This document shows positions 1 to 8,719 of a stretch of DNA of 59,419 bases, piece by piece; position 1 is the first letter of the stretch; each line of letters begins with the position of its first letter. The translations under genes and the position numbers were made by a program. The DNA is from a virus. The stretch spans positions 1 to 59,419 of the IMG/VR virus record IMGVR_UViG_3300030099_002167; one strand, 5' to 3'. Below the pieces are notes generated by a model. The model was not told where the DNA came from and ran no database searches. It saw only the letters and a program-made list of their open reading frames with translations.

Positions 1-1927
1 CAAAAGATTTAGGAAATATGTTAGTGTTCTCTATTATAGTATTAAGATGTTTATAGAAATTGTTAAAAGTTTCAGCTTCTTTAAACGAAGTTATCCAATT
101 GTAATTCTTGATAATGTACTCCTTTATAGATAATGCACCCATGTTAGAATAATGTTTAACATGACTGCCTGCTATCTTGTGTATTTGTACACGCTCTCTA
201 CCAATTTGTAACACGTCTCCACGTCTCTCCATTCTACCACCCATATAAGAAAATATATAACTAAACTTATCTAGAATCTCTATTTCGTCTTGTGTCCCAT
301 ATATAATAGTAGTACCAGAATTTATTAATTCTTCTACTGCTACATAGGTAGTACTATGTTTTTTATATGTAATATCAGACTGACTATCTCTATGATAATA
401 TCTTTCATAGTGAGGTATTCTAGCACATACAGCACCTCTAGGTGCTTTTGTTTTAACTCTAGTAGGTACAACTGGTTTATAAGATTCAGGTACAACTATC
501 TTGTCATAGCTTCGTGTGTTATCTTTTATATATTTTAACAACAAAGGTTTGACTATCTTATAGTCTTCTTGTGCGTCTTTATACCAAGTGCTTCTATTCC
601 AATCAGGCTCTTGTTTAGCTTCTACACATACAAAAGTACCAGATTGAATTACCTCATCATGAATATAATTACTCTTCAAGGAACTAAGCTTGTCTGCTTT
701 TCTAAACCAATGATCCAGATCATAGTTAGTAAACAAAGTGTGAGCTTCATTGCCATACTTCTTTAAATTTCTCTGACCGTCTATAATTCTATAAGTCTTT
801 AAAATTAATGATAGCATGTTTTGATCTACAGCAACTCCCCATGGAGCAAACTTAGGACGATCTGCACTTCTCATAGTAAAACTAATATCTATAGTATATT
901 CTCCTACAGGTAGTTTAATTATACTACTATTTCTATGATTACAGTCTATAAAGTATTGTCTAAAATCTGTTACTTTATCCCAGTTAGTCTGGTACATATC
1001 TATAAGCTCTTGTCTAGCTAGTTTATACTTGTCTTTTATTGCTTTGATAGTTCTATCATTATACTCAATGCTTTCACGAGACATAGTTACGTCTATCTCA
1101 CCGATATCAAACTTAAGAGCAATTGTAGTTCTATTCCAATAATTACAATACATACTATCATCTTGAGTATACTCACTTAATTCAGCAAGAGATTTATCTA
1201 GAGGATAACTTACACCGCCAAGACATATAGATAGATTATACTCAGTGTTATTATCAGTAGAGGCAATCCAATGTTTACCTTGAATGACTTTGTAATCACG
1301 ATCTATATCTAGTCCTATATAACGAATGTTACTAAAAAATCTAAGTTGATGTTTACACTCATCCTTAAACTTTTCTTCGTCTCCTGCTCTAACTGGTAGA
1401 ATAACAGTAGTACCATTACGTTCAGTTGATTTCTCTTGCTTTAATAATTTGATTACAGGTACTTCTTCTCCTCTATGTACTACATAGTTGTATGATATAC
1501 CACCATATATGGTGTTAACCTCAAATACATCAGTGTAAGCTAAAGGACTCTTTGCACCTATACCAAATCCACCAATCTCATTATTTGTATCTCTCTTGGT
1601 GGAAGAGAAATACTTGGAATATATATCCTTGATTCTTTCAGGGCTTAGACCAACACCCACATCCTGGAAGCTAATCTTACCGTTCTTTCCTGTCAAAGGA
1701 TCTGCTGGTACCATAGTAATGACAACGTCATCTTTTATGTCAGCTTCTCTATGAGAGTCAAAACAGTTAGAAGTTACCTCACGAACAATAGAACCAATCT
1801 TGTTAGAATATAAGGTGTCAGAGAAACCTCTGAATAATATACCTATATTCTTTTTATCTATTCCAAAGTCTATACTTTTATTCACAGTTCCTACACTCTG
1901 AATATCAGAATTACTTACTATTTTCAT
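1..1927 (-). CDS. RIIA-like GHKL-fold ATPase (3' end cut by window edge)
   Basis: The minus-strand frame opens with ATG at 1927 and stays open to the window edge, giving 642 visible residues; the C-terminus is missing. The N-terminal 130 residues carry the full GHKL (Hsp90/MutL/histidine-kinase) ATP-binding signature: the N box E50-N54-D57 in IVREVTSNCFD, the DxGxG loop at D89-G93, and the glycine-rich lid GGFGIGAKSP at 119-128. Among phage proteins this N-terminal domain with a long C-terminal region fits T4 RIIA (about 725 residues), a membrane-associated protein linked to lysis inhibition and exclusion. The GHKL assignment is clear from sequence; the RIIA identity is inference from size and phage context. 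It is the last visible gene of the leftward replication arm. Confidence 0.8.
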   Translation of the reverse strand, partial: MKIVSNSDIQSVGTVNKSIDFGIDKKNIGILFRGFSDTLYSNKIGSIVREVTSNCFDSHREADIKDDVVITMVPADPLTGKNGKISFQDVGVGLSPERIKDIYSKYFSSTKRDTNNEIGGFGIGAKSPLAYTDVFEVNTIYGGISYNYVVHRGEEVPVIKLLKQEKSTERNGTTVILPVRAGDEEKFKDECKHQLRFFSNIRYIGLDIDRDYKVIQGKHWIASTDNNTEYNLSICLGGVSYPLDKSLAELSEYTQDDSMYCNYWNRTTIALKFDIGEIDVTMSRESIEYNDRTIKAIKDKYKLARQELIDMYQTNWDKVTDFRQYFIDCNHRNSSIIKLPVGEYTIDISFTMRSADRPKFAPWGVAVDQNMLSLILKTYRIIDGQRNLKKYGNEAHTLFTNYDLDHWFRKADKLSSLKSNYIHDEVIQSGTFVCVEAKQEPDWNRSTWYKDAQEDYKIVKPLLLKYIKDNTRSYDKIVVPESYKPVVPTRVKTKAPRGAVCARIPHYERYYHRDSQSDITYKKHSTTYVAVEELINSGTTIIYGTQDEIEILDKFSYIFSYMGGRMERRGDVLQIGRERVQIHKIAGSHVKHYSNMGALSIKEYIIKNYNWITSFKEAETFNNFYKHLNTIIENTNIFPKSF

Positions 1928-1948
1928 AATTGTTTTACTTAAATTGTT

Positions 1949-2191
1949 TTACTTAAATTTTACTGTATTATCTCCTACATGAACAAATTCATGCCCGCAC
2001 TTTTCACAATTGGCTTCATTAGTTTTCCAGTTAAAAACTAGATAACTCTTGTAACAATTAGGACACATTATTGCTGGTGTCTTATTACTAGTCATCATAG
2101 GTTCTTCTGGAACATTCATGCCTGCTTGATCTCTAGCTTCTTGAGCTGCTTGTTCTTGCATTTCAATAAACAGTTGTTTCATTTTACCCAT
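1949..2191 (-). CDS. small zinc-ribbon protein
   Basis: An 80-residue protein. The N-terminal half is a charged helix (many E, Q, A), and the C-terminal half has two CxxC knuckles, CPNC at about 43-46 and CEKC at about 62-65, the second followed by GH: a typical one-zinc ribbon. The start overlaps the stop of the upstream gene by 8 bases, so it is probably translated with it. Zinc ribbons of this size in phage replication operons are often nucleic-acid or polymerase-binding accessory factors; no specific function can be assigned. Confidence 0.75.
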   Translation of the reverse strand: MGKMKQLFIEMQEQAAQEARDQAGMNVPEEPMMTSNKTPAIMCPNCYKSYLVFNWKTNEANCEKCGHEFVHVGDNTVKFK

Positions 2192-2663
2192 TATTTTCTA
2201 TTTTAATGTCATATTTAATTTCTGTTTTGGGGTCTGGTATCTCTATATCTAAACTACCTACCGCCCAGTTTCTTACATTATCTAGATACTTAACAAATTC
2301 GTCCGTAGACAATTGTTTAGTAGACTTTGATAATGTTCCTAATACCTCACCATCACCAGAAACTATATCATCTCTTAGAAAATTAGATCTAAGAAACTGA
2401 TGTACATCGTCTCTAGTCAATGGACTGGTAACACTATGATCATCAATATCAGTACGAGTATAGCCAAGCTCAATGAATCTTTCTCTAATGAGATGTACAA
2501 CTACACCCCAATAGTACCTATTCTGAGGATTGGTACGCTTGTTCGTTTTATTGATGGTTATCTCTACCACTTTCTCATGGTAGGTATTCAGCTCATCGTT
2601 TACTACGAGAGGCTGATCCGGTATAATTCTACCGCTGCTAATCTTCGCTATAAAATTCATCAT
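2184..2663 (-). CDS. NinB-like recombination protein (putative)
   Basis: A 159-residue protein. The central stretch RTNPQNRYYWGVVV followed by a long helix resembles the conserved core of lambda NinB/Orf-type recombination mediators, where an 'xxQNRxxW' segment precedes helices. A later LSTDEFVKYLDNVRNWA segment matches the typical C-terminal helix of that family. NinB-type proteins bind ssDNA and help load recombinases. The start (MM at 2663/2660) overlaps the RusA-like gene by 26 bases, and the NinB-RusA neighbourhood is itself characteristic of phage recombination modules. Assignment is from motif and context; a generic phage hypothetical remains possible. Confidence 0.55.
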   Translation of the reverse strand: MMNFIAKISSGRIIPDQPLVVNDELNTYHEKVVEITINKTNKRTNPQNRYYWGVVVHLIRERFIELGYTRTDIDDHSVTSPLTRDDVHQFLRSNFLRDDIVSGDGEVLGTLSKSTKQLSTDEFVKYLDNVRNWAVGSLDIEIPDPKTEIKYDIKIENNG

Positions 2664-3240
2664 AAAAATTATGTTTTAATACTTCATCACGTTCTTCTGA
2701 CTCTATTATAAATACTAGCTTACGCTGTGATTCATTATCAACAGGCACAAATTCTGGTGCTGCTGACTTTGTAACATATCTAATATCATCATCAGGTATG
2801 ATTCCTTTCTTTACTAATAAATCCTGAAAACACTTGTTATAAAGCCACTGGTTATCTAAATCCCAGTTTGCCTGTCTTATTGTATCATGCATTTTCAATG
2901 ATATTCTTACAGGTAAATTCTCTATAGGTTTTAAATCTTTCATATGTGGTATAAAAGAATCTTTTACAGAGTTTACAACCTTAGATCTTATATGTGGACT
3001 CATTCTTGCATTATATAATGCTTGTCCGTTTATAGTAAGATACTTTGGTTTACCAATAGTTCTTGGATTTGCAACAACAAACTCACCGTTTGCATCTATC
3101 ATTCTACCTCTAGAATCAAAACTATTATTTTTATATTTTTTAGGTATTTTACCACCTCGTTTATAATATTTGATTCTTCTGGCTTTTGATATCATTACCT
3201 TCTTTAAAAATAAAGGTATACTTATTTCTATTTTATCCAT
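2638..3240 (-). CDS. RusA-like Holliday-junction resolvase
   Basis: A 200-residue protein, longer than E. coli RusA (120) because of an extra basic N-terminal region of about 70 residues rich in K, R and Y. The RusA core is visible in the second half: NWDLDNQ (metal-binding aspartates, like DLDN in RusA), a helix ending KKG, then IPDDDIRYV (the third acidic position). RusA enzymes cut four-way junctions symmetrically using these aspartates and divalent metal. In a phage they resolve recombination or replication intermediates before packaging. It overlaps the primase gene by 13 bases and the NinB-like gene by 26 bases. Confidence 0.75.
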   Translation of the reverse strand: MDKIEISIPLFLKKVMISKARRIKYYKRGGKIPKKYKNNSFDSRGRMIDANGEFVVANPRTIGKPKYLTINGQALYNARMSPHIRSKVVNSVKDSFIPHMKDLKPIENLPVRISLKMHDTIRQANWDLDNQWLYNKCFQDLLVKKGIIPDDDIRYVTKSAAPEFVPVDNESQRKLVFIIESEERDEVLKHNFYDEFYSED

Positions 3241-4223
3241 GGAAATCTCTTTTTTGCTTGTGCAACTAAGTTTAATGTAGACTCTAGTCCATGCGTGCGA
3301 TAGTAATCAGATATATCCTTTGCTCTATAGTCTATACTACCAAACCTACCATTTGTTAGAAACATAGGTTGAGCATTGTATTTTCTAAACAACACGTTAG
3401 CCATCTTAATACCAGGTAGATCAAAGTCCATAAAAGAAAACAGATGTTGAAATCTTGTGGATAAGTCTTCAATCTCTTTATCTTCTATTTGTACAACCTC
3501 AGATGCAGGAGCACATGCTATTATACCAAGATTACGAAGACACATAACATCTTTCATAGACTTAGTAATAATCAAATATGATCCTGAAGGAGGAAGTTGA
3601 TCCATACCCTGCCAGCTATTAAAATTAGATATCCATCTAAATGCATTCCGCTGAGGCATATATATTTTATACTTGCCTACACCAAATCTATATGCATAAG
3701 CTAAATCATTTTTAGCTCTAGAATATATGACTTTGGTATTGTAGAATACTATTTCACATGGATACACATTATACATATCTAGTGTACCTCGGTTGATTCC
3801 ATACGATGACCAATACTCTCTATCATGTTGATCCCAATGTCTTACCTTTATTTGTATTACAGACTCTTTGGGTTCTAACTTAATTTTAGAATACTCTTGT
3901 ATCTTACCAACACTTACTACACCTCTACCATTAACAAGATTAAAATCCTCTGCACACCTTTGTAGTGCCTCTTGATAATTAAGACCATACTTATATTGTA
4001 TTATCTTAATCCAATCACCACTAAATCCTTGAGCCCAGTCCTTGAAGTAAATAGTACCATTACCATTTGCCCAAAAACTACAGGAAGGATTATTATCTCT
4101 TCGCAAAGGAGATCTAACACTCTTGTTATTAACACGTATGCCCAAGTAATACTCTAGTATTTGTACTTGGTCTAATCTATCTAGTATAAACTCTTTAGTT
4201 ACAACTGGATTTAAATTATACAT
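3228..4223 (-). CDS. DNA primase with CHC2-like N-terminus and Toprim domain
   Basis: A 331-residue protein. Residues about 24-86 resemble the DnaG zinc-binding (CHC2) domain in overall pattern (SPLRRDNNPSCSFW, then GTIYFKDWA, then a helix with YQEAL), but most zinc cysteines are absent. Residues about 225-300 form a Toprim domain, with LIITKSMKDVMCL as the first motif and SFMDFDLPGIKMA as the DxD motif. In the first motif K stands where DnaG has the catalytic E, a variant I associate with phage Toprim primases. The protein would make RNA primers at the replication fork with the DnaB-type helicase encoded nearby. A terminator-like hairpin lies just upstream, so it may have its own promoter. 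Confidence 0.8.
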   Translation of the reverse strand: MYNLNPVVTKEFILDRLDQVQILEYYLGIRVNNKSVRSPLRRDNNPSCSFWANGNGTIYFKDWAQGFSGDWIKIIQYKYGLNYQEALQRCAEDFNLVNGRGVVSVGKIQEYSKIKLEPKESVIQIKVRHWDQHDREYWSSYGINRGTLDMYNVYPCEIVFYNTKVIYSRAKNDLAYAYRFGVGKYKIYMPQRNAFRWISNFNSWQGMDQLPPSGSYLIITKSMKDVMCLRNLGIIACAPASEVVQIEDKEIEDLSTRFQHLFSFMDFDLPGIKMANVLFRKYNAQPMFLTNGRFGSIDYRAKDISDYYRTHGLESTLNLVAQAKKRFPWIK

Positions 4224-4244
4224 ACTATTATATTTAATAAGAAA

Positions 4245-4264
4245 AGGACACCACTGGGTGCCCT
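4245..4264 (-). terminator. rho-independent terminator (minus strand)
   Basis: Read on the minus strand: AGGGCACC, loop CAGT, GGTGTCCT, then TTTTCTT. The stem has one mismatch and a four-base loop. It lies after the stop of the 207-residue gene (4336) and before the primase start, so it would partly separate the two. Confidence 0.65.
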
Positions 4265-4335
4265 CTTCAATTATAAAACTAAATTAAAAATTTAAACTAA
4301 ACTTATGTCACGAAAACATAAATAAAGATACAAGT

Positions 4336-4959
4336 TTACCAGAGGTCACCTTCAGAACCAGATGATTCTTTAGTTATCTCTGCCTCACTTGTAGGTGCTG
4401 CCGCATTTAAGTTATCTCTAGAAGAAATAGTTAAATTGACATCACTATCTTGAGATAAGATAAAAGGTTGTAGAGGACGCTGAGGGAACTGTAAATACTT
4501 ACCCTGTTTGTCATATACACACTTTATCTTGAACTTCAGACCTTCATATGAGTTACCAACAAGATCTATAACGTTCTTGCCAAGCTCATCCCATGTAGCG
4601 CCTTGTAACATTGCCTTCTCTTTTGGAACAAAAGCACACAATATATGAAATAACGACTCACCTACATTACGTAGTAAGTCTTTGTGTAATTGTTCGGGTG
4701 TAGAAGACCAAGGTCTACCAGAAGATGCAGCGTTCTTAGCTGACTCTTTGAGTCTATCTAAGGATGTAACTTCCATATAAGTCTGTGTAAATTTAGCACC
4801 TTCATCATCTTGGAAGTAAAATCTAATTACATTACCTCCTGTGCCATCTTGTCTTAGAGTGTCGAACGTTACGTCTACTAGACTAACATTCTCATTAATA
4901 CCAGCATTCATTAGTTTGTAGTTGCTAGTATTAGGTTGAGTTTCTACTAATTTGTACAT
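4336..4959 (-). CDS. putative ssDNA-binding protein (acidic-tail protein)
   Basis: A 207-residue protein with no clear named motif. The first 170 residues are a mix of short strands consistent with a beta-rich fold. The last 35 residues are low-complexity (A, S, E, G) and end in SGSEGDLW. A disordered acidic tail ending in a bulky hydrophobic residue is the hallmark of SSB proteins, which use the tail to dock partner enzymes. It sits between the Sak4-like ATPase and the primase, where phages usually keep their SSB. Function is inferred from tail and position only. Confidence 0.5.
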   Translation of the reverse strand: MYKLVETQPNTSNYKLMNAGINENVSLVDVTFDTLRQDGTGGNVIRFYFQDDEGAKFTQTYMEVTSLDRLKESAKNAASSGRPWSSTPEQLHKDLLRNVGESLFHILCAFVPKEKAMLQGATWDELGKNVIDLVGNSYEGLKFKIKCVYDKQGKYLQFPQRPLQPFILSQDSDVNLTISSRDNLNAAAPTSEAEITKESSGSEGDLW

Positions 4960-4986
4960 AAAAATTGATTTAAAATTATATTAAAA

Positions 4987-5005
4987 TTGTATATGCAATA
5001 TACAA
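4987..5005. other. inverted repeat TTGTATA-5-TATACAA
   Basis: A perfect 7-base inverted repeat with a 5-base spacer (TGCAA) sits in the gap between the Sak4-like gene and the 207-residue gene. On the minus strand it is followed by TTTTAATATAATTTT, so it could be a weak terminator/attenuator. Its arms also match the core of a palindrome at 14231-14244, so an operator is the alternative. Confidence 0.4.
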
Positions 5006-5007
5006 AA

Positions 5008-5673
5008 TTAATCTGATTTATATATTCTTTTCCACTCAAAATCAAAGATCTTTCCGGCTAGATGAGGCAGTCTTGTACCTGCTTCAACTTCATCAGAAGA
5101 TTGGAATGAGATAAGCAGTTTGCCTTGTGACTCACTTCTATATACAAATCCAATAGCGTCAGATTTAGCCATAACATAGTTCTTTAATTTTCCTGATAAA
5201 TCTAGAGAGCTAACATTAACTTCTACTGAGTCCGTACCAATGATAGTTTTCTTTCTGTGTCCTATAATAATAACTTGTTCACAGCATTCCATAAGAGCAT
5301 TAATCATATTCATGACTCGTGTTCTTACTTGATTATAACCATCACCAAACGGGATTTTAGCATAGCTTTCTACATTATTTGCAATTGCTACGTCCTTCTC
5401 GAACCATGCAACCACATTATCAATAGTATCAAGAGCAATGTAATCATAATTGTTACCTTCTTTTAGTGCTTTTACTGCTGCTTTTAGTTCAGATGTGCTG
5501 TTAACTTGCAGTTTCATAGCATCTACATACTTCGTGCCCTTTTCTGTATCAATAATTAAACAGTTATCTAATTTAGATAACATCGTTGTCTTCCCTACTT
5601 TTGACTGTCCAAAGATAGTTAACAGTGAGGGGTTTACTGTTTTTGATTTAATAACTTGTGTGGGTAATTCCAT
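5008..5673 (-). CDS. Sak4-like RecA-fold ATPase (recombinase)
   Basis: A 221-residue single-domain P-loop ATPase. Walker A is GQSKVGKT at 22-29, Walker B is YIALDTID at about 78-85, and a third strand ends in IIIGHRKK. This pattern fits the phage Sak4/AAA_24 family of RecA-like single-strand annealing or exchange proteins. These act with a phage SSB, and the next gene downstream is an SSB candidate. The RusA- and NinB-like genes of the same operon complete a recombination pathway. Start codon chosen because it lies shortly after the DnaB-type gene stop (5692). Confidence 0.75.
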   Translation of the reverse strand: MELPTQVIKSKTVNPSLLTIFGQSKVGKTTMLSKLDNCLIIDTEKGTKYVDAMKLQVNSTSELKAAVKALKEGNNYDYIALDTIDNVVAWFEKDVAIANNVESYAKIPFGDGYNQVRTRVMNMINALMECCEQVIIIGHRKKTIIGTDSVEVNVSSLDLSGKLKNYVMAKSDAIGFVYRSESQGKLLISFQSSDEVEAGTRLPHLAGKIFDFEWKRIYKSD

Positions 5674-5691
5674 TTTTTATTTTATTTTAAT

Positions 5692-6654
5692 TTAAAAAAG
5701 TTTCTCTTCGTAGGTGTCAAATCTACCGTGCTGTAGATTATTACGCAATCTTGTCAGTCCTGCTGTGCCTGTTCTATTCTTTAGACAATGCAGAGCTACA
5801 AGATCTGTCGTAGGAAATCTCTTCTTACCATAGTATTCTAAGTTAAGAAGTGCCGGTTGATGCAGTACCATAACTACATCAGCTGAATGATAGATCTGTT
5901 TGCTACCGTGTATATCTGTTTTTGTAGGATAATGCAAAGATGGATTCGTAGGATCCCTACGTTCTTTTGATTCCATCTTGTCATTCATCTGTCCAACCAG
6001 TATATTACAAGTACCAAATTCTTTTCGTACTTGTATAAACATCTTGCCTAGTTCTGCAAGAGATTGTATTTCATTCTCTCCTGCAGTTGGTGTAACTAGT
6101 AAGGTGTGATCTAGAGATACAACTACTTTACTATCTTTGAATTCATTACAGAAGTCATTAATAGTAGCATATATTCTATCCCTAGTAGAGGGGGTCTCAA
6201 CATAATAGACATTATTATTCTTCATCCTAGAGTATGTTTCTCTAATAAGATCAAGCTCTTCCATGCTTAGAGGCTTGTCAGATGATACTAGTTTTCTATA
6301 GTCAACATCATTTAGTTGTGATATCTTTCTAATCATTTCATCTTTGGCGTGCATTTCAAAACTAAAGTGTAATACTTTTATGTCTTGATTACCTAAATAA
6401 TACGATGTAAAGTCTGTGTGCAACATGTTGACAAAGAAAGACTTACCATGACCTGATGCTCCAGCAAGAAAATATGTTTGTCCAAAATGAAAACCACCAA
6501 GTAGCATAGTATTTACTTTCTGCCACCGTGTAGCAAGAAAGGGTCTCTTGTTTAGAGCTCCCTCCTCTAGGAATTTATCGGCTTCCTTTATAGCCTGATC
6601 TGCTGTCTTTATCTGAAGACTAGTAAATCTTTTCGTTTGGAGATTCGAATCCAT
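5692..6654 (-). CDS. replicative DNA helicase, DnaB/SF4 type (C-terminal domain only)
   Basis: A 320-residue hexameric-helicase ATPase domain. Walker A is GASGHGKS at 65-72, followed by LHFSFEM (about 95-101), Walker B VVVSLDH at 177-183, the glutamine sensor VGQMND near 220-225, and GSKQIYHSADVVMVLHQP near 250-267, which parallels the DnaB segment ending in ADVVMFLHR. The DnaB N-terminal dimerisation domain is missing; only about 45 residues precede the core. It unwinds the fork ahead of the family A polymerase and works with the Toprim primase. It overlaps the upstream gene by 35 bases, which may couple helicase and the putative loader. Confidence 0.85.
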   Translation of the reverse strand: MDSNLQTKRFTSLQIKTADQAIKEADKFLEEGALNKRPFLATRWQKVNTMLLGGFHFGQTYFLAGASGHGKSFFVNMLHTDFTSYYLGNQDIKVLHFSFEMHAKDEMIRKISQLNDVDYRKLVSSDKPLSMEELDLIRETYSRMKNNNVYYVETPSTRDRIYATINDFCNEFKDSKVVVSLDHTLLVTPTAGENEIQSLAELGKMFIQVRKEFGTCNILVGQMNDKMESKERRDPTNPSLHYPTKTDIHGSKQIYHSADVVMVLHQPALLNLEYYGKKRFPTTDLVALHCLKNRTGTAGLTRLRNNLQHGRFDTYEEKLF

Positions 6655-7186
6655 CTGTATCTGTTTTCATAAGTTCTAAAATAGTTTTCCATTGCTCTGT
6701 TTCTATCCACTTCTCCATGCCCATAGTAATCAGATGATTATCTTTTGCATAATCTAGACACTTCATGACTTTCATATGCAGAGCTCTTCTTGTAGCAATC
6801 TTTTTCTTATAATAATTACGTGTGCGCATCGTAGCATTACGACCGGGTAATCTCTTACTGTCTACATATATATGTACAGGATATGCTTCAAAGAACTCTT
6901 CATATGCAGCACTTGCGTCTGTATTGTAAAGATCTTTTATAAACTTATCTGTAACTGTATAGTTATCAGCAAGAGATGATTTAGAATTGGGATTATCATC
7001 AATAAGATAACCCCTTTCTACCATATCCTGTAACTCAGATGTAGAGAATCCACCCTCCATATGTACATACTTATATAAGGATGCATAATCATTCTCATAT
7101 ACTATGTACAAAAACAAAAACTGTGATGGACTTAACCCGTGTTTAGTCAGAAAGTCCACGTATTGTGCGGGTGTTTCTAAAATCAT
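6620..7186 (-). CDS. unknown winged-helix-like protein; possible helicase loader/initiator
   Basis: A 188-residue protein that I do not recognise by name. Residues about 18-75 read like a winged-helix domain: LSPSQFLFLYIVYEND, a helix ending FSTSELQDMVERGYLID, then the short strand YTVTDKF. The remainder is helical and basic (RTRNYYKKKIATRRALHMKV). It overlaps the SF2 helicase upstream (ATGA, 4 bases) and the DnaB-type helicase downstream (35 bases). Being translationally locked to the replicative helicase makes a loader or origin-binding role attractive, but this is inference from position. Confidence 0.5.
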   Translation of the reverse strand: MILETPAQYVDFLTKHGLSPSQFLFLYIVYENDYASLYKYVHMEGGFSTSELQDMVERGYLIDDNPNSKSSLADNYTVTDKFIKDLYNTDASAAYEEFFEAYPVHIYVDSKRLPGRNATMRTRNYYKKKIATRRALHMKVMKCLDYAKDNHLITMGMEKWIETEQWKTILELMKTDTDGFESPNEKIY

Positions 7187-8421
7187 TCTTCTACGTTTAA
7201 ATAATTAAGTGACGCTTGTCCTAGATGATGTTTCATATCATCTATGCAACTTACGTTTATAGTATTGACTGTTTTCTTCTGTCTAGCCTTCAACCATTTC
7301 TCGTCTTGCGAGTCACGAATATACAAATTTACAATAAGTCCTGTCTTACCAGGAGCCCATCGTATTGCTCTACCCGTACGTTGAAGATCTTGTCTAGAAG
7401 TAGATGTACCGCTGCATATAATTGCAAGAGTAACATCTTGTATATCAAAGCCCTCATCTAGAGCTCTTGCTGTAGATATAACCTTGATATCTGATCTGTC
7501 ATCGTTGAACTGTTCTATAGCTTTTATCTTAGCATACTTACCCATTTTAGAGTGATATGATATCGCCCATGGATAGCATGCTTTAGTTAGCTCATCAGCA
7601 AACTTGACAGTCTCAGAGAAAGTTATTGTCTTTACATCAAATGTATCAATCAATTCTTTAGCAATCTGTATCTTAGAAGGATGGTTATATAGGAAAGTCT
7701 TCCTTAAACGCATGTTCTTAGACCAATTGACTGCAGCACTCATTATACCTTTAGGATCATATCCTGTTCTAGCAGCGTAGTGCTCTCTGAATTCTTGGCT
7801 TTGTAAGCATTTCATAGCAGTCTGAAAGTTAAAGTCAAACCACTTAAAATACTTATTAAAGCTATCGTGCATAGTTTCATACTTGAATCTCTCTTTATCA
7901 TCAAGTTCAATACCTAAATTAAATATCTTAAAGTCTGATACATAGCCCATAGATAGAGCTTCTTGCATAGAAACAGTATCTATAACAGGACATTGCTGTT
8001 CTATTATATAATGTTTCTTATCATTACGCTCTAGCGTAGCTGTAAGACCAAGAATATATTTGTAGAAGATCTTTGTAAATACATTTCTAAACACATCAGA
8101 TGCGTAGTTATGTATTTCATCCAGAATCAATAGATCTGCTGTTCTAGTGGCTTTTACACCGGTGTTTACTACCATAATAGTAACGTTACAGAGCTCCATT
8201 TCATTAATCCTATTGACCCACTGATCTCTTAGGTATCTTGTAGGCACTATCACTGTTGTACTTGCCTCTGGTTGCTTCTTATTCATTTGTTGTATGATAA
8301 GACAGGCTACATATGTTTTACCGAAGCCTGTTACAGCCTCTAACGTACCCTTATAACCATTAGCTTTCCATATATCTATTGTTTTCTGTTGTCTTATTAA
8401 TCTTGTTTTATCTATTTTCAT
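7183..8421 (-). CDS. superfamily 2 DNA helicase (XPB/UvsW-like)
   Basis: A 412-residue protein with the SF2 motifs in order: Walker A TGFGKT at 31-36, motif Ib-like VPTRYLRDQW near 59-68, DEIH at 101-104, LGLTATLERND at 125-134, then motif IV/V ISTARALDEGFDIQ near 315-328 and motif VI RQDLQRTGRAIR at 343-354. The DEIH box and compact size fit the XPB/RecG-related phage helicases typified by T4 UvsW, which remodel branched DNA and recombination forks. It lacks any visible nuclease or restriction domain. Stop overlaps the next gene start by four bases. Confidence 0.85.
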   Translation of the reverse strand: MKIDKTRLIRQQKTIDIWKANGYKGTLEAVTGFGKTYVACLIIQQMNKKQPEASTTVIVPTRYLRDQWVNRINEMELCNVTIMVVNTGVKATRTADLLILDEIHNYASDVFRNVFTKIFYKYILGLTATLERNDKKHYIIEQQCPVIDTVSMQEALSMGYVSDFKIFNLGIELDDKERFKYETMHDSFNKYFKWFDFNFQTAMKCLQSQEFREHYAARTGYDPKGIMSAAVNWSKNMRLRKTFLYNHPSKIQIAKELIDTFDVKTITFSETVKFADELTKACYPWAISYHSKMGKYAKIKAIEQFNDDRSDIKVISTARALDEGFDIQDVTLAIICSGTSTSRQDLQRTGRAIRWAPGKTGLIVNLYIRDSQDEKWLKARQKKTVNTINVSCIDDMKHHLGQASLNYLNVEE

Positions 8422-8464
8422 CTATATACTTATTTAAGATACGAAATTTTAGTGTCATATCAAA

Positions 8465-8719
8465 TTAAACTATTGGTTCAGGTCTATGTATTAAATATAC
8501 ATATGCAGCTCCTGTATCTTCATCTTCATCTACTAAATATTCAGCTGTAGCTATATAGTCAGGAAAGAAAGAATTAAAAGCATCTAAATCTACCTTATCC
8601 CAATAACCAAACCGTACATACAGAGCTCTATCACTGTGTACACCTATCTCAAAGTCATCTGAACCGTACCATTGTTCTATTTTCTTAAAAACTGTAAAAT
8701 CTATTCTCATTTTTGCCAC
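8465..8719 (-). CDS. small acidic protein of unknown function
   Basis: An 84-residue acidic protein. It reads as alternating strands and helices (FTVFKKIEQWYG, YVRFGYWDKVDLDAF, EDTGAAYVYLIHRP) and has no motif that I know. The start overlaps the DNA polymerase stop by 13 bases, so it is co-translated with the polymerase and may be an accessory factor; that is context only. Confidence 0.6.
   Translation of the reverse strand: MAKMRIDFTVFKKIEQWYGSDDFEIGVHSDRALYVRFGYWDKVDLDAFNSFFPDYIATAEYLVDEDEDTGAAYVYLIHRPEPIV

Noticed and set aside
356-766. Plus-strand ORFs of 60 and 65 residues at the left end
   Set aside because: They are in antisense to the clear GHKL ATPase frame on the minus strand, which has strong motifs; the plus-strand translations are low-complexity and hydrophobic by chance.
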